Positions 11,724-21,720 of a stretch of 64,000 bases of DNA are shown one piece after another. Under the pieces are notes generated by a model. It saw nothing but the letters and a program-made list of their open reading frames with translations. It was not told the DNA's origin and searched no databases. The stretch is from contig NW_026516745.1 in assembly GCF_025766255.1 (NCBI RefSeq), forward strand, positions 140,758 through 204,757, written 5' to 3'. The number at the start of each line of letters is the position of its first letter. Positions within the stretch are counted from its first letter, which is position 1. The DNA comes from Zychaea mexicana (lineage: Eukaryota > Mucoromycota > Mucoromycetes > Mucorales > Lichtheimiaceae). The position numbers and the translations under genes were made by a program.

Positions 11724-12984
11724 ACAAAACAGTGCGACGTTATATTGCAACGTGTGACATGTGCTAGCGTACCAAGTTGCCAAATGCCAAAAAAGCAGGC
11801 TTGTTGCAGCCATTGCAACTAGCTTCTGGACGATGGACCTCGATTTCGGTTGATTTTATCACACACTTGCCGAAGACGCTACATAAGTTCGATGCAATTG
11901 CCGTTTTTGTGGATCGGTTTTCAAAGCGCGCACATTTTGCTCCATGCAAGACGACTGATACAGCAGAGGATTTTGCTCATCTGTTTTTGCGTGAGATATA
12001 CCGACAGCACGGCTTACCATCAGACGTAGTCTCGGATCGAGATGTCCGCTTTACTTCTAGATTCTGGAAGGCCTTGACGACGATGCTTGGGGTACAAAGA
12101 AATTTGTCCAGCAGTCTACACCCAGAATCAGACGGACAGACGGAACGCACGAATCGAACGCTTGAAGATATGCTTCGTCATTACGTTGCATATAATCAAT
12201 CGGATTGGGACGAATGGCTGCCGGTCCTCGAGCACACCTACAACGACGCCAAGCACGCTTCTACAGGGGTAACACCCTTTTACGCTGACTTGGGACGATA
12301 GGTGTCACTCGCTTTGACCACAGGATCTGCCTCCTCCGATGTTGATTCAGCAGACGTTCTCGCTACACGTTTGGAGTCTATCCGTCTTCAAGTCACTGAG
12401 GCAATCAAGGAAGCAACGGATCACCAAGCCAAGTATGCCAATATGAAGCGACGTAATCTGGAATTCGACGTGGATGACGACGTATTAGTCAAGACGACCT
12501 ACTTGAATCCTGATGTTTATTCCAACGCTCCCGCCAGAAAGTTACTTCCACGGTGGGCGGGTCCTTACAAAATCCTTGAACGTATTGGATCCGTGGCATA
12601 CAAGCTTGATTTGCCGGCTTCGATCAGGGCTCACAACGTTTTCCATGTGAGCGCCCTCAAGAAATATTTGGAACCTGACGATGTGGGACGCAAGCCAGAA
12701 CGGCCACCACCAGTGATCACCAATGTTTCTGACGACGAAGACGAATGGGAAGTTGAAGCCATTCTCGACGAGCGCAAGCGACGAAACAAGCTACAATATT
12801 TGGTTAAGTGGAAAGGTTATCCCTTACACGAGGCGACGTGGGAACCCGCCGAACACCTTTCCAATGCGCCCAGGCTCTTCAAGACTTCAAACAATCCAAG
12901 GAAGCGACGCCATCAAAAGCTTCGGATACGAATTTACTTCCTCGACGCCGTGGTCGTCCGCCCAAACACAGACGAAACAGGTAA
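11724..12984 (+). pseudogene. pol: pol part 3: integrase core, chromodomain, AT-hook-like tail
   Basis: After the one-base deletion near 11718 the frame continues with the CC of the zinc finger (CDMC-stop-RTK; TAG at 11765-11767, where relatives have CQRT, so CAG to TAG). The DDE integrase core follows (SVDFITHLP, VVSDRDVRFTSRFW, HPESDGQTERTNRTLEDMLR). A second TAG at 12299-12301 follows YADLGR. The C-terminal domain (LLPRWAGPYKILERIGSVAY, HNVFHVSALKKYL) precedes a chromodomain at about 12745-12870 (EVEAILDERKRRNKLQYLVK, WKGYPLHEATWEP). A last one-base shift near 12866 leads to a basic tail with RRRGRPPK, AT-hook-like, and a TAA at 12982-12984. Chromodomains of this type steer integration toward heterochromatin. 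Confidence 0.88.
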
Positions 12985-13351
12985 CTGTATGTGCAATGGG
13001 TTGTGGTGTTTATTTTTTTTATAGTTCCTCTGGGTCTATTTCACCACGACGACCACCTTTTGGGATCTCTCGCGACGTTTTAATTTGCGGGGGGAGAACC
13101 CTAGACCGGGACGATTTCTATCCAGTCGACGCACAAAACGATCCGTCACTGCTGTAGAAGAGTTCCAGCATACGAACCCACTTGGACGCGCACAAGGACG
13201 GTGCATACTACTCGCAGATCGACGCACAGACATTAACGAGCTACAAAGGACGGCGATTGAAACGACGCAAATCAAGAATTACTTTGGACGAGTCGACGGA
13301 TCGACGGCGAGCACCTGACGTTTTACTTCGAGTCGACCTCTTGAAGTAGAC
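12985..13351 (+). other. Retroelement 3' untranslated region
   Basis: Between the end of pol and the polypurine tract. There are short open stretches but nothing I recognise; many GACGA repeats as in the rest of the element. Confidence 0.5.
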
Positions 13352-13360
13352 GGGGGAGGA
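13352..13360 (+). other. Polypurine tract
   Basis: GGGGGAGGA directly abuts the 3' LTR, in the position of the primer for plus-strand DNA synthesis. Confidence 0.85.
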
Positions 13361-13692
13361 TGTAACGGTGCATACCGTTACGACGATATCCAACCTGCAT
13401 GGTTGACGATCGACAACGCATGGTTCAGACGATAGGATGACTTGCGGTCAACCGCATGGTTGAATATAGAGTAATAGGCGTGGATATTCTAGATAGAAGT
13501 TATGATGTAGATCAATACTTAGACGATAGCTAGCCCCCTATTACTCGACGTATATATAAAGACGGGATCCTGAGTTATATGGATCCCTATCGTTTTATCC
13601 TTTGATATATCCGAGTCTCACCTTATTCATTGATCCACACTGTCTACCCATTCACGTTCCCGATTGTAAGTATCTGGGCCGACACTGTTACA
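13361..13692 (+). repeat. 3' LTR (332 bp)
   Basis: Same length and, as far as I can read, the same sequence as the 5' LTR at 6810-7141, including the end hairpin and the TATA-like box. It is followed by the TGGAC target duplication (13693-13697). Confidence 0.95.
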
Positions 13693-14675
13693 TGGACTTT
13701 TGTTGTGGTGTCGAACGCATTTATGGCAGAGAGCAAATCACGCCAAATATGCATCTGCATATGCACTTGGACGTAACGATCGAGGATTTTGGACCTTTAT
13801 ATGCTTTCTGGCTCTTTAGTTTTGAGAGATATAATGGATATTTAAAGGAGATCGATACGAACCAGAAGGATTCATTCGAGATGACGTTCATGAAGAAGTT
13901 CTTGCAAAAGACAGGTGCTCGCGACTTTGTCCGGTCGTTTGAGCACCGCTTCATGGACAAGCTAAGCCATTTCGCCTTCTTGAATCGCTTTTTGGACATC
14001 GTGCAGCCGATGAAGCAAACTGGTGACACTACGAGTGGTGCGTTCGACCCACATAGATTTTTTGCGCTGTCGACTGGTACTGAACAGGCCACTGGAGGCG
14101 AGCCACTACCACCAGATGCATACCTGTTAGATTTTGCACCAGCAACGTTTATGCCTGACCCAGTATATACTTTCCTTCTGGCCTTTTATCGATCCGTTTA
14201 TGGTACCCATCTGGACCATTACAGAGATGCGCAGGGTAGCCGGGTGTTTGTGAACAATCTTTATAACAAGATGAAGACGATCACCATTATGGGTCAGCTC
14301 TATAGGAGCAAAGAAGCAAGATCGCGGCGTGGTACACACGCACAGGTGCTGTATGAAGCGGAAAATTGAGGCGAACCGATCGCTTGGCCATGCGAAATCC
14401 AGTACTTCTTCCGCCACGAGTTAAAGGTCGACACCCAGCTCAAAGAACATGTTTTTGCCTTTGTTCGCTGGCATAGCATTTATAGCAGTAATAAGTTGTT
14501 GTTCGTGGATTAAAAACTGGAGATATGGCGTAGCCACTTCCTTGCTGAGGACATGTACTGCATCGTGCCCATTCATCGTCTGTATAGTCAAGTGGCAGTT
14601 GTAAAGTACGGCGATCAAACGCACACAAGTGGTAGAACAGTCGTTATTCCGTTGCCTAAAAAGATGTTGGCGTAA
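13693..14675 (+). pseudogene. CACTA-like copy 1: Tnp2-type transposase body, part 2 (3' of the retroelement)
   Basis: This continues the transposase after the retroelement: FCCGVERIYGREQITPNMHL, TIEDFGPLYAFWLFSFERYN, YLKEIDTNQKDSFEMTFMKK, TGARDFVRSFE, then the C-terminal region ending LPKKMLA-TAA at 14673-14675, as in the intact copy (LAKKMLA-TAA). Two stops lie inside. One is a TGA at 14367-14369, where the intact copy has Arg (DDRGEA), so CGA to TGA. The other is a TAA near 14510 (FVD-stop-KLE versus FVDPYVE). The frame is otherwise continuous. It ends 208 bp from the stop codon of the convergent partner gene. Confidence 0.85.
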
Positions 14676-14883
14676 AACAAAGAGAAGCAATTTTTTCTCC
14701 TCCCCCTCCAAAACTATCTTTTTCTTATTTCTTTCTCCCCCCACCAACTACTCAAAACGAGCGGCCTCTTGCTTCTTCCTCCCCCCACCAAATAAATAGC
14801 ACACTCACATACGCATATTATACAGACGTATTTTTGCCCACCCCTAACCTATACAGCATAAGCCGGCAACCGCTTTATTTACT
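14676..14883. other. Short spacer between convergent genes of copy 1
   Basis: A 208-bp pyrimidine-rich spacer between the TAA of the transposase body and the TAA of the partner gene on the other strand. The corresponding spacer in copy 2 is 562 bp (58801-59362). Confidence 0.5.
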
Positions 14884-15716
14884 TTAAACAAACATCCAGT
14901 CTTGCAGCTGCTCATGCACAGCCGAGCGCAAGGTAACTGCCTTTCGTGCTACTGATCGTCCAACCACGTTCGGCTGCAAGTCAACATCCACAGCCGGTCT
15001 GAAATCGTCAAGGCTTTTCAGAAAGACGTTTGCCTACAAACAACATCTCTGTCAAGATTCACGCGTAAAGAAATCTACTTTGAAAGTAATTACCCGCTCA
15101 CTACACCATTTAGGCACGAAGACTGAGACATGCTTGCCACTGCACAGGACACCAGTGCTGCTGCTTTCGTTGTCGGTCTCCTCTTCCGACATACATCCGT
15201 CCTGGAGCAACGACTTTCCACCGGGGTACTGTTCCTCTAGTTCGATCGCATGTTGCTAGAAAACATTGAGTCGTCGTACTAATTTCTGTTTCAGATGTTA
15301 AGACAATACTCTTATTCAACCTCCTATTACTTTACTTGTTCTAATATTTACCACTTTTTTTTTACAATTGTCTCTCTGTTCTCTAGTATGGCACCTACAG
15401 ACACAAGTGGAACACGACGACCACGCGCTTCAGCTTGACGGCCAACGCCAACGCCACCACCTTGACCTTCACTAAGGGCCCCACTACCAACTATGGCAGT
15501 ACGATATGCCATATTGGCAACTGTTTGGCCAATTCTATCAACCTTTTCATGCAGTACCTGGTTCTCGGCCTGCAAATTACGGATAGTATCCAAGAGCACG
15601 TTATGCTGTTGTTATTGCTACTACTGATCCAGGACATAGTTCTGCTATTGGGCATCATTTTCACGCTGCACCATGCACCGTTGTCGCTGGGCTTGGAGAT
15701 CGCTTACAGTAGGCAT
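14884..15716 (-). pseudogene. CACTA-like copy 1: decayed coiled-coil partner gene
   Basis: On the minus strand an ATG at 15716 (MPTVSDLQ, compare MPTIGERN in copy 2) opens a Gln-rich coiled-coil region. It contains TAG at 15645-15647, TAG at 15621-15623 and 15618-15620, and TAA at 15612-15614, all inside a run of Gln codons. The frame continues (TIRNLQAENQVLHEKVDRIG) to the first splice site near 15377. The exon matching copy 2 58103-58363 is missing. The last two exons are present: QYPGGKSLLQ, CMSEEETDN, WCSER|ANVFLKSLDDF, with the intron at exactly the same codon as in copy 2, ending at TAA 14884-14886. One further TAG (RRLNVF-stop-QHAIELEE) corresponds to RRLQVYRQHQAQLD in copy 2. Function unknown. 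Confidence 0.75.
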
Positions 15717-17230
15717 CTAAATAGTATTATCATCTCTCAATATACAACATTAACTAATAGCTGCAGTAGTTATTATAGTTTACGTTCGTTTTATTATTTT
15801 ATCGTGCAGGCACAAGAAGTATTGGAGGAAAGAGGTTTGATGAAATGCAAGTACCTGGATCTACAGGGGATCATTTTATTGTAGGGGATCTAGTTTTTTT
15901 TGGTACTCTTTTAATGCATGGTCAGCATGACTTTAACAGTATTGCAGATTAGTTATATTTCGCATCGATCGTTCCTTCGTATTTTACGCCTTTCTTTCTG
16001 TTTCTTTCTTTTCCTTTTCTCTTCTTTCCTGGCTGCTACGATACACTATTCTCTCAAGGACCCAATACCATAGGTTTGTAAGGCACTCTTTACTTTTATC
16101 GCTCTTCAACTACCTCTAAGTCTCTGCAGCTTTTATTAAGGATATTTTATTTCGTATGTACATGTAGCTCATGATTCGACCGGTTTTCCTATCCAAAATT
16201 ATAGGCATGATCCACACGAGTTGAAGCTTGTAAGTATTCCCTTTGTAATGTTTACATACTTTCTTTCTACAGTTTTTCTTTCACTAAAAGCCTTCTTTCC
16301 TCATTTATAGCTTGTTTATACTTTGCATGGTCTTCCATCCTGGACATCCGCGTAGATCCCCATTTGCACTGCTGCATGCAGGTTGCCCACTGTCCGATCG
16401 CTGTTGGCACCGTCCAAGCGGAACTTTTCAGGTATGGTAAAGCTACCCATATTTTTGCTTCTGTCTAGCTGCAGTGCAGGTTACCTTCATTCTTCTTAAG
16501 TGAATCGTGGACTCATTAGCATACACAGCATGATTCACCCTTTTGCCTTTGCCCCATCACCATCTAGAGATTTTATACACCACATTCACACACATATACA
16601 TAGAAGACTCCTTTCACCCTTTGCATTTATTCTTTACCACCCCTTTAATGCTTTTTATTGCTCTATAAATGTTTTCTGAAACTTAAGTAATGGAATAAAT
16701 AAATTCGGTTGTATATGACCATACTGTGATAATCATCACTGCTATACAATAATCAAAACCTGCTGTGATTATTTCATCCGTTTAGTATATGCCCAAAATT
16801 GATCACGCTAAAATATGCTATGCAGACCTCTGTATGTACGATGAAGCTTCAGTACCTAGTCTGTATGTAAAGCAATTGGGGGGTCCCTTTCTATGCATAT
16901 GCACTACCTATTATCAAAATTGGAAACCAACTATAAAGCTGTTGAAAACAGCTGAATATGTGATAAAAAAGCTGCCTTTTGTAGGAACTATAAAGCGGTT
17001 ATAAAATAGTTTTATATTTGGATGACAAGCAGTATATTCAGCTTATATTCAGCTGTTTTTTGCGCCTTTATATTACCCCTTCTGCCTAGTGTAGGAAAGC
17101 ATCCTTGGATAAAATATTATCAGGTCTTCAGAGTTCAAAGCTCAGGTAGACCAAGTTCAAGTACCAAAAGGAAAACCTGGTTGTATTTAACTCTAAGGCT
17201 CTTGTCGGGCAGGTGTGCAGCAGATGTCGA
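15717..17230. other. Non-coding right flank of copy 1
   Basis: AT-rich with pyrimidine tracts and no coding signal I trust. It presumably includes the promoter side of the partner gene and the right end of copy 1, but no CACTA/CAGTG terminus could be fixed. A short open stretch at 16789-17004 has no family likeness. Confidence 0.4.
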
Positions 17231-17936
17231 TGCACCTGCCCCGTGGTTGCTCCTGTCAGTACCTTCCCTTTTAGTTGCTCTTGTCAGCACCTGCCCCGTA
17301 GTTGCTCCTGTCAGCACCTTCCCTTTTAGTTGCTCCTGTCAGTACCTGCCCTATAGTTGCTCCTGTCAGCACCTTCCCTTTTAGTTGCTCCTGTCAGCAC
17401 CTGCCCCATGGTTGCTCCTGTCAGCACCTTCCCTTTTAGTTGATCCTGTCAGCACCTGCCCCGTAGTTGCTCTTGTCAGCACCTTCCCTTTTAGTTGCTC
17501 CTGTCAGCACCTGCCCTATGGTTGCTCCTGTCAGCACCTTCCCTTTTAGTTGCTCCTGTCAGCACCTGCCCCGTAGTTGCTCCTGTCAGTACCTTCCCTT
17601 TTAGTTGCTCCTATCAGCACCTGCCCCATAGTTGCTCCTGTCAGCACCTTCCCTTTTAGTTGCTCCTATCAGCACCTGCCCCGTGGTTGCTCCTGTCAGC
17701 ACCTGCCCTGTGGTTGCTCCTGTCAGCACCTGCCCTGTGGTTGCTCCTGTCAGCACCTGCCCCGTAGTTGCTCCTATCAGCACCTGCCCCGTGGTTGCTC
17801 CTGTCAGCACCTGCCCTGTGGTTGCTCCTGTCAGCACCTGCCCTGTGGTTGCTCCTGTCAGCACCTGCCCTGTGGTTGCTCCTGTCAGCACCTGCCCCGT
17901 GGTTGCTCCTATCAGCACCTACCCCATGGTTGCTCC
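17231..17936. repeat. 27-28 bp minisatellite array
   Basis: About 26 units built on GTTGCTCCTGTCAGCACC. The left two thirds alternate a 28-bp type ending TTCCCTTTTA with a 27-bp type ending TGCCCCRTA/G. The right third is a run of 27-bp units only (ending TGCCCTGTG). Because 27 is a multiple of three and the unit lacks stops, long meaningless reading frames appear in three forward and two reverse frames. The array ends exactly where the palindrome-headed repeat begins (17937). Confidence 0.92.
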
Positions 17937-18411
17937 TAGAATCATTTTCGGCGTGGCGACCAGGTCGCCACGGCGAAAATGATGACAACTATGATAATGG
18001 AAATTTATTACACGTGGCGACCGATGACAACGGAATGACAATGGGATTTGGCCAATGTAATTGGTGGAAAATAGGCGAATTTACTGGGGAACAGCAAAGC
18101 GCGCTCTACTTTTTTTTTTCTCTACTACAAAAAAAAATTACTTTACTATATTTTTTTTAATGTAAAAGTAAAGACAGTTTCAAAAAAAAAGGTAACATAT
18201 TTTATGGCGACCTCGCTGAAGAATATTAGGCATTGGGGAGGGAGGCCGTGTTTTAATTAGTAAATGGAGCAGAATTGTGTTGATGGATTTTGTATCTATA
18301 GGAATTGGACTCGCTCCAACGATTACTGTTTGAATCTGGTGTAAATCTACAAGGAAAAGAGGTAAAGGCTAGCCGTCTTTTTGCTTATGAACATTCTGTA
18401 CGGCCTTGTGC
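17937..18411 (+). repeat. Palindrome-headed ~470-bp repeat, copy A
   Basis: First of four copies (17937, 19935, 20406, 40277). It starts with a 43-bp near-perfect palindrome (17941-17983: ATCATTTTCG.CGTGGCGACC, one central base, then its complement). Conserved blocks follow (AAGTGGCGACCGATGACAAC, ATGACAACGGGATTTGG, GGCATTGGGGAGGGAGGC, AGGTAAAGGCTAGCC). No coding capacity; poly-A/T runs differ between copies. A non-autonomous element or part of a larger subtelomeric-type repeat is possible. Confidence 0.85.
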
Positions 18412-19060
18412 GTGTTTTTTTGCTACTTGTGTTAATGATTTCCTGTACATTGTATAGCCACGATGGAGAATGGCGGTACTATTTCATATACAACAACAGA
18501 AATAACAGCAATAACCACACAAAGTGACGACGGTCTCATGATTCACTGATTCAAATAGTATACAATGACAACCAGGCGAACAAGCAGCTTCTTCCGAACA
18601 CGACAGTCGTAGTTGCATGTCTCTGCAATGGTTTTTGAAAGAGTGGCAGCAGGAATAGTTGGTGGATATGTAATTGTATTACACTCTACTGGCAAAAATG
18701 AAAGTAGCAACCACGCAAACCGACGACGGTCTCACGATCCACTGATTCGAAGTGTACACAACGACCGCTAATCGAACGTGCAGCGTCTTCTGAACACGAC
18801 AATTGTTGTAGCATGTCTCTGCGATGGTTTTTGAAAGAGTAACAGCAGGAACGGTTGGTGGATATGCGATTGTATTACACTCTACTGGCAAAAATAAAAG
18901 TAACAACCATGAAGACGACGACGGTCTCATGATCCACTGATTCGAATTGTACACAACGACCACTAATAGAACGAGCAGCGTCTATCAAACACGACGATTC
19001 ATGTCCCATGGCACTGCGATGATTCTGGAAGGAGTAGAGACAGGAACGGGGATGGATATG
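18412..19060. repeat. ~195-bp tandem repeat, about three units
   Basis: Units recur at about 18525, 18721 and 18915, each containing GACGACGGTCTCA, GATCCACTGATTCGAA, an ACGTGCAGCGTCTTC-like block, GTTGTAGCATGTCTCTGCGA and TGGTGGATATGCGATT. The block CACTGATTCGAA...CGAACGAGCAG resembles the ~190-bp satellite at 27820-29000 and 63100-63830, so these look like diverged members of one satellite family. Confidence 0.75.
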
Positions 19061-19934
19061 CGATTCTATTATACACCAGGCAACAAAAGAAATAAATCAG
19101 CACCCACCAAAAAGAACGACGTTTTTTACGATCCTCTACTGTTATTCTCTGTCTCTTTACCACTATTGTCATCCCCGTCATCATGTCATCATCACCACCA
19201 GAATAATCATGGATACCATACTGCCGCAAAAATAAACTTGTCATCTGTTGCGTTATATCTACTTGAGCTATGTATGTTCAGCAGGAGTGCTCGGAGAAAT
19301 AGTGCTTCCAGCGCCATAGGCGTTTTTCATTGGGCAAAAACAGTGTGATTTCCACAAACTTTTTCAAGTGGCGACCGATGACAACGGAATTTTTTCAAGT
19401 GGCGACCCGTGACAATAGAATGACAACGGGATTCGGTCAATGTAATTGGTGGAAAATGGCGAGCATGACAGCAAAATAGTAGGGGAGCCAGCTCCACTTC
19501 TTTTATCATTATTATTTTTTTTACTCTTCAGCACACTTGTTTACTGCCGCTTTTTATTCTATACATATTGAAGCAAGGGCGCTTGCAAAAAAAGGTATCT
19601 AGCTTAAGGGATGTTTATATGCTAGAAGAGCTGTGGCATTGGGATGGCGAATGGTTTAATCTCTTTTACTAGTAGCAATTGCTGAAACTATTAGCCACTT
19701 GACGAGGACAGCAACGTACTCTAGTAGCAACAGCAGCACTACAGCAACAGTCAAAGTTAATTACTATACGAACGACATACTACATTGAAGTATGACTACA
19801 GCACACAGACAGCAAAACTGGCACCAGTCTATACAGTACAGGCCGCTTTTTTTGTATACGCTATACGAGCATGCGAATAAAGAAAGGACAACATCGAATA
19901 TAAGCGATTAGGTTTCTTCAAGGAGCATCAGCCC
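19061..19934. other. Non-coding, includes a truncated ~470-bp repeat fragment
   Basis: At 19356-19490 there is a partial copy of the ~470-bp repeat: AAGTGGCGACCGATGACAAC occurs twice, then AATGTAATTGGTGGAAAATGG. The rest is AT-rich with CAGCAGCAAC-like short repeats near 19720. No gene seen. Confidence 0.6.
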
Positions 19935-20403
19935 TAGAATCATTTTCGGCGTGGCGACCTGGTCGCCACGGCGAAAATAATGACAACGATGACAACGGAA
20001 ATTAATTTCAAGTGGCGACCGATGACAACGGAATGACAACGGGATTTGGGCAATGTAATTGGTGGAAAATGGCGAATTTACTGAGGAACAGCAAAGGGCG
20101 CTCTACTTTTTTCTTTTTCCTTACCACAAAAAAAATACTTTACTATATTCTTTTTTTAATGTAATAGCGAAGACGGTTTCAAAAAAAAAGGTAACACATT
20201 TTATGGCGACCTCGCTGAAGAACATTTAGGCATTGGGGAGGGAGGCCGTGTTTTATTTAGTAAATGGAGCAGAATTATGCTGACGGATTTTGTTTCTATA
20301 GGAATTGGACTCACTCCAACGATTACTGTTTGAATCTGGTGTAAATCTACAAGAAAAAGAGGTAAAGGCTAGCCGTCTTTTTGCTCGTGAACGTTCTGTA
20401 CGG
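19935..20403 (+). repeat. Palindrome-headed ~470-bp repeat, copy B
   Basis: Palindrome at 19939-19981. It is followed head-to-tail by copy C after CGGCCT, so B and C form a tandem pair with a 471-bp period. Confidence 0.88.
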
Positions 20404-20875
20404 CCTAGAATCATTTTTGGCATAGCGACCTGGTCGCCACGGCGAAAATGATGACAACGATGACAACGGAAATTTATTTCAAGTGGCGACCGATGACAAC
20501 GGAATGACAACGGGATTTGGCCAATGTAATTGGTGGAAATGGGCGAATTTACTGGGGAACAGCAAAGGGCGCTCTACTTTTTTCTATTTCTCTACCACAA
20601 AAAAATACTTTACTATATTCTTTTTTTAATGTAATAGCGAAGACGGTTTCAAAAAAAAAAGGTAACACATTTTATGGCGACCTCGCTGAAGAACATTTAG
20701 GCATTGGGGAGGGAGGCCGTGTTTTAATTAGTAGATGGAGCAGAATTGTGTTGATTGTTTCTATAGGAATTGGACTCGCTCCAACGATTACTGTTTGATT
20801 CTGGTGTAAATCTACAAGGAAAAGAGGTAAAGGCTAGCCGTCTTTTTGCTCGTGAACGTTCTGTACGGCCTTGTG
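20404..20875 (+). repeat. Palindrome-headed ~470-bp repeat, copy C
   Basis: Palindrome at 20410-20452, with more mismatches in the left arm than in A and B. Beyond the unit the sequence runs on (20876-21090) into one ~195-bp satellite-like unit, as copies A and D also do. Confidence 0.88.
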
Positions 20876-21090
20876 CGTGTTTTTTTGTTTCTTGTGTTAA
20901 TGATTTCCTGTACATTGTATAGCCACGATGGAGAATGGCAGTGCTATTTCATGTACAACAACAAAAATAACAGCAATAACCACACAAAGCGACGACGGTC
21001 TCACGATCCACTGATTCAAATAGCATACAACGACAACCAGTCGAACGAGCAGCTTCTTCCGAACACGACGGTCGTAGTTGCATGTCTCTG

Positions 21091-21720
21091 CGATAAATCT
21101 ATGTCGGACACGTTTAAGCAGGGGAAAGCAAAATGACAATGACAAACTCTTTTTGGAAGAGTGACGAAAAGGGAACCGCGGTGACGAAAAGGGAACATAG
21201 TAACGGAAAAGGAATGGGTGGGAGAATGACAAGATTGAACAAAAAGGGAACGCGGAAACGAAAAGGGAACCATGGTTACGAAAAGAAAAACGTAGAAACG
21301 AAAAGGGAACGGGGGGAAATGACAAACAATGAACGAAAAGGGAATGGGGGGGAAATGACAAGCAGTGAACGAAAATGGAATGGGTGGGAAAATGACAAGA
21401 CTGAACAAAAAGGGAACGCGGAAACGAAAAGGGAATGCGGAAACGAAAAGGGAACACGGAAACGAAAAGGGAACCATGGTAACGAAAAGGGAATGGGTGG
21501 GAAAATGACAAGAGTGAACGAAAAGGGAAGAACGTAGCACACGTAAAAAAGAAAGAACAAGTCGAGCAGAGTGACAGCATGAAAACGAAAAGGGAAACGT
21601 AAACAAGAAGAAGCGAAAAGTAAAAGGAGGAGTAATGGAAAAGGAAGGGCGTAGCAAAAGCAGTAAAGGAAAGAAAGGAAGCATGGGAAAAGGGTTGAAA
21701 GGGGTAAAGCCGCGGTTGTC
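21091..21720. repeat. Strand-asymmetric polypurine repeat tract
   Basis: An almost pure A/G plus-strand tract built on GAACGAAAAGGGAAC and AATGGGTGGGAAAATGACAAG units of irregular length. The long reading frames on either strand are low-complexity artefacts. Such tracts can form triplexes and are recombination-prone, but I see no function. Confidence 0.8.

Larger units (their letters stand above)
6810..13692 (+). mobile_element. Ty3/gypsy chromovirus-type LTR retrotransposon, nested in CACTA-like copy 1
   Basis: A 6883-bp element has 332-bp LTRs that I read as identical, a tRNA primer site, gag with a CCHC knuckle, and protease, reverse transcriptase, RNase H, integrase and chromodomain in Ty3/gypsy order. 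A purine tract precedes the 3' LTR, and a 5-bp target duplication flanks the element. Identical LTRs indicate very recent insertion. The coding part nevertheless has five in-frame stops and about four frameshifts, so this copy was probably moved by proteins from another copy. Confidence 0.95.

Noticed and set aside
6810..13692. Programmed stop-codon read-through as the reason for the chromovirus stops
   Set aside because: Read-through could explain one stop near gag-pol, but there are five stops, several inside enzyme domains, plus about four frameshifts.
17231..18160. Cys- and Pro-rich repeat proteins encoded in several overlapping frames
   Set aside because: They are products of a stop-free 27-bp minisatellite, appear in five frames at once and lack a start context or family likeness.
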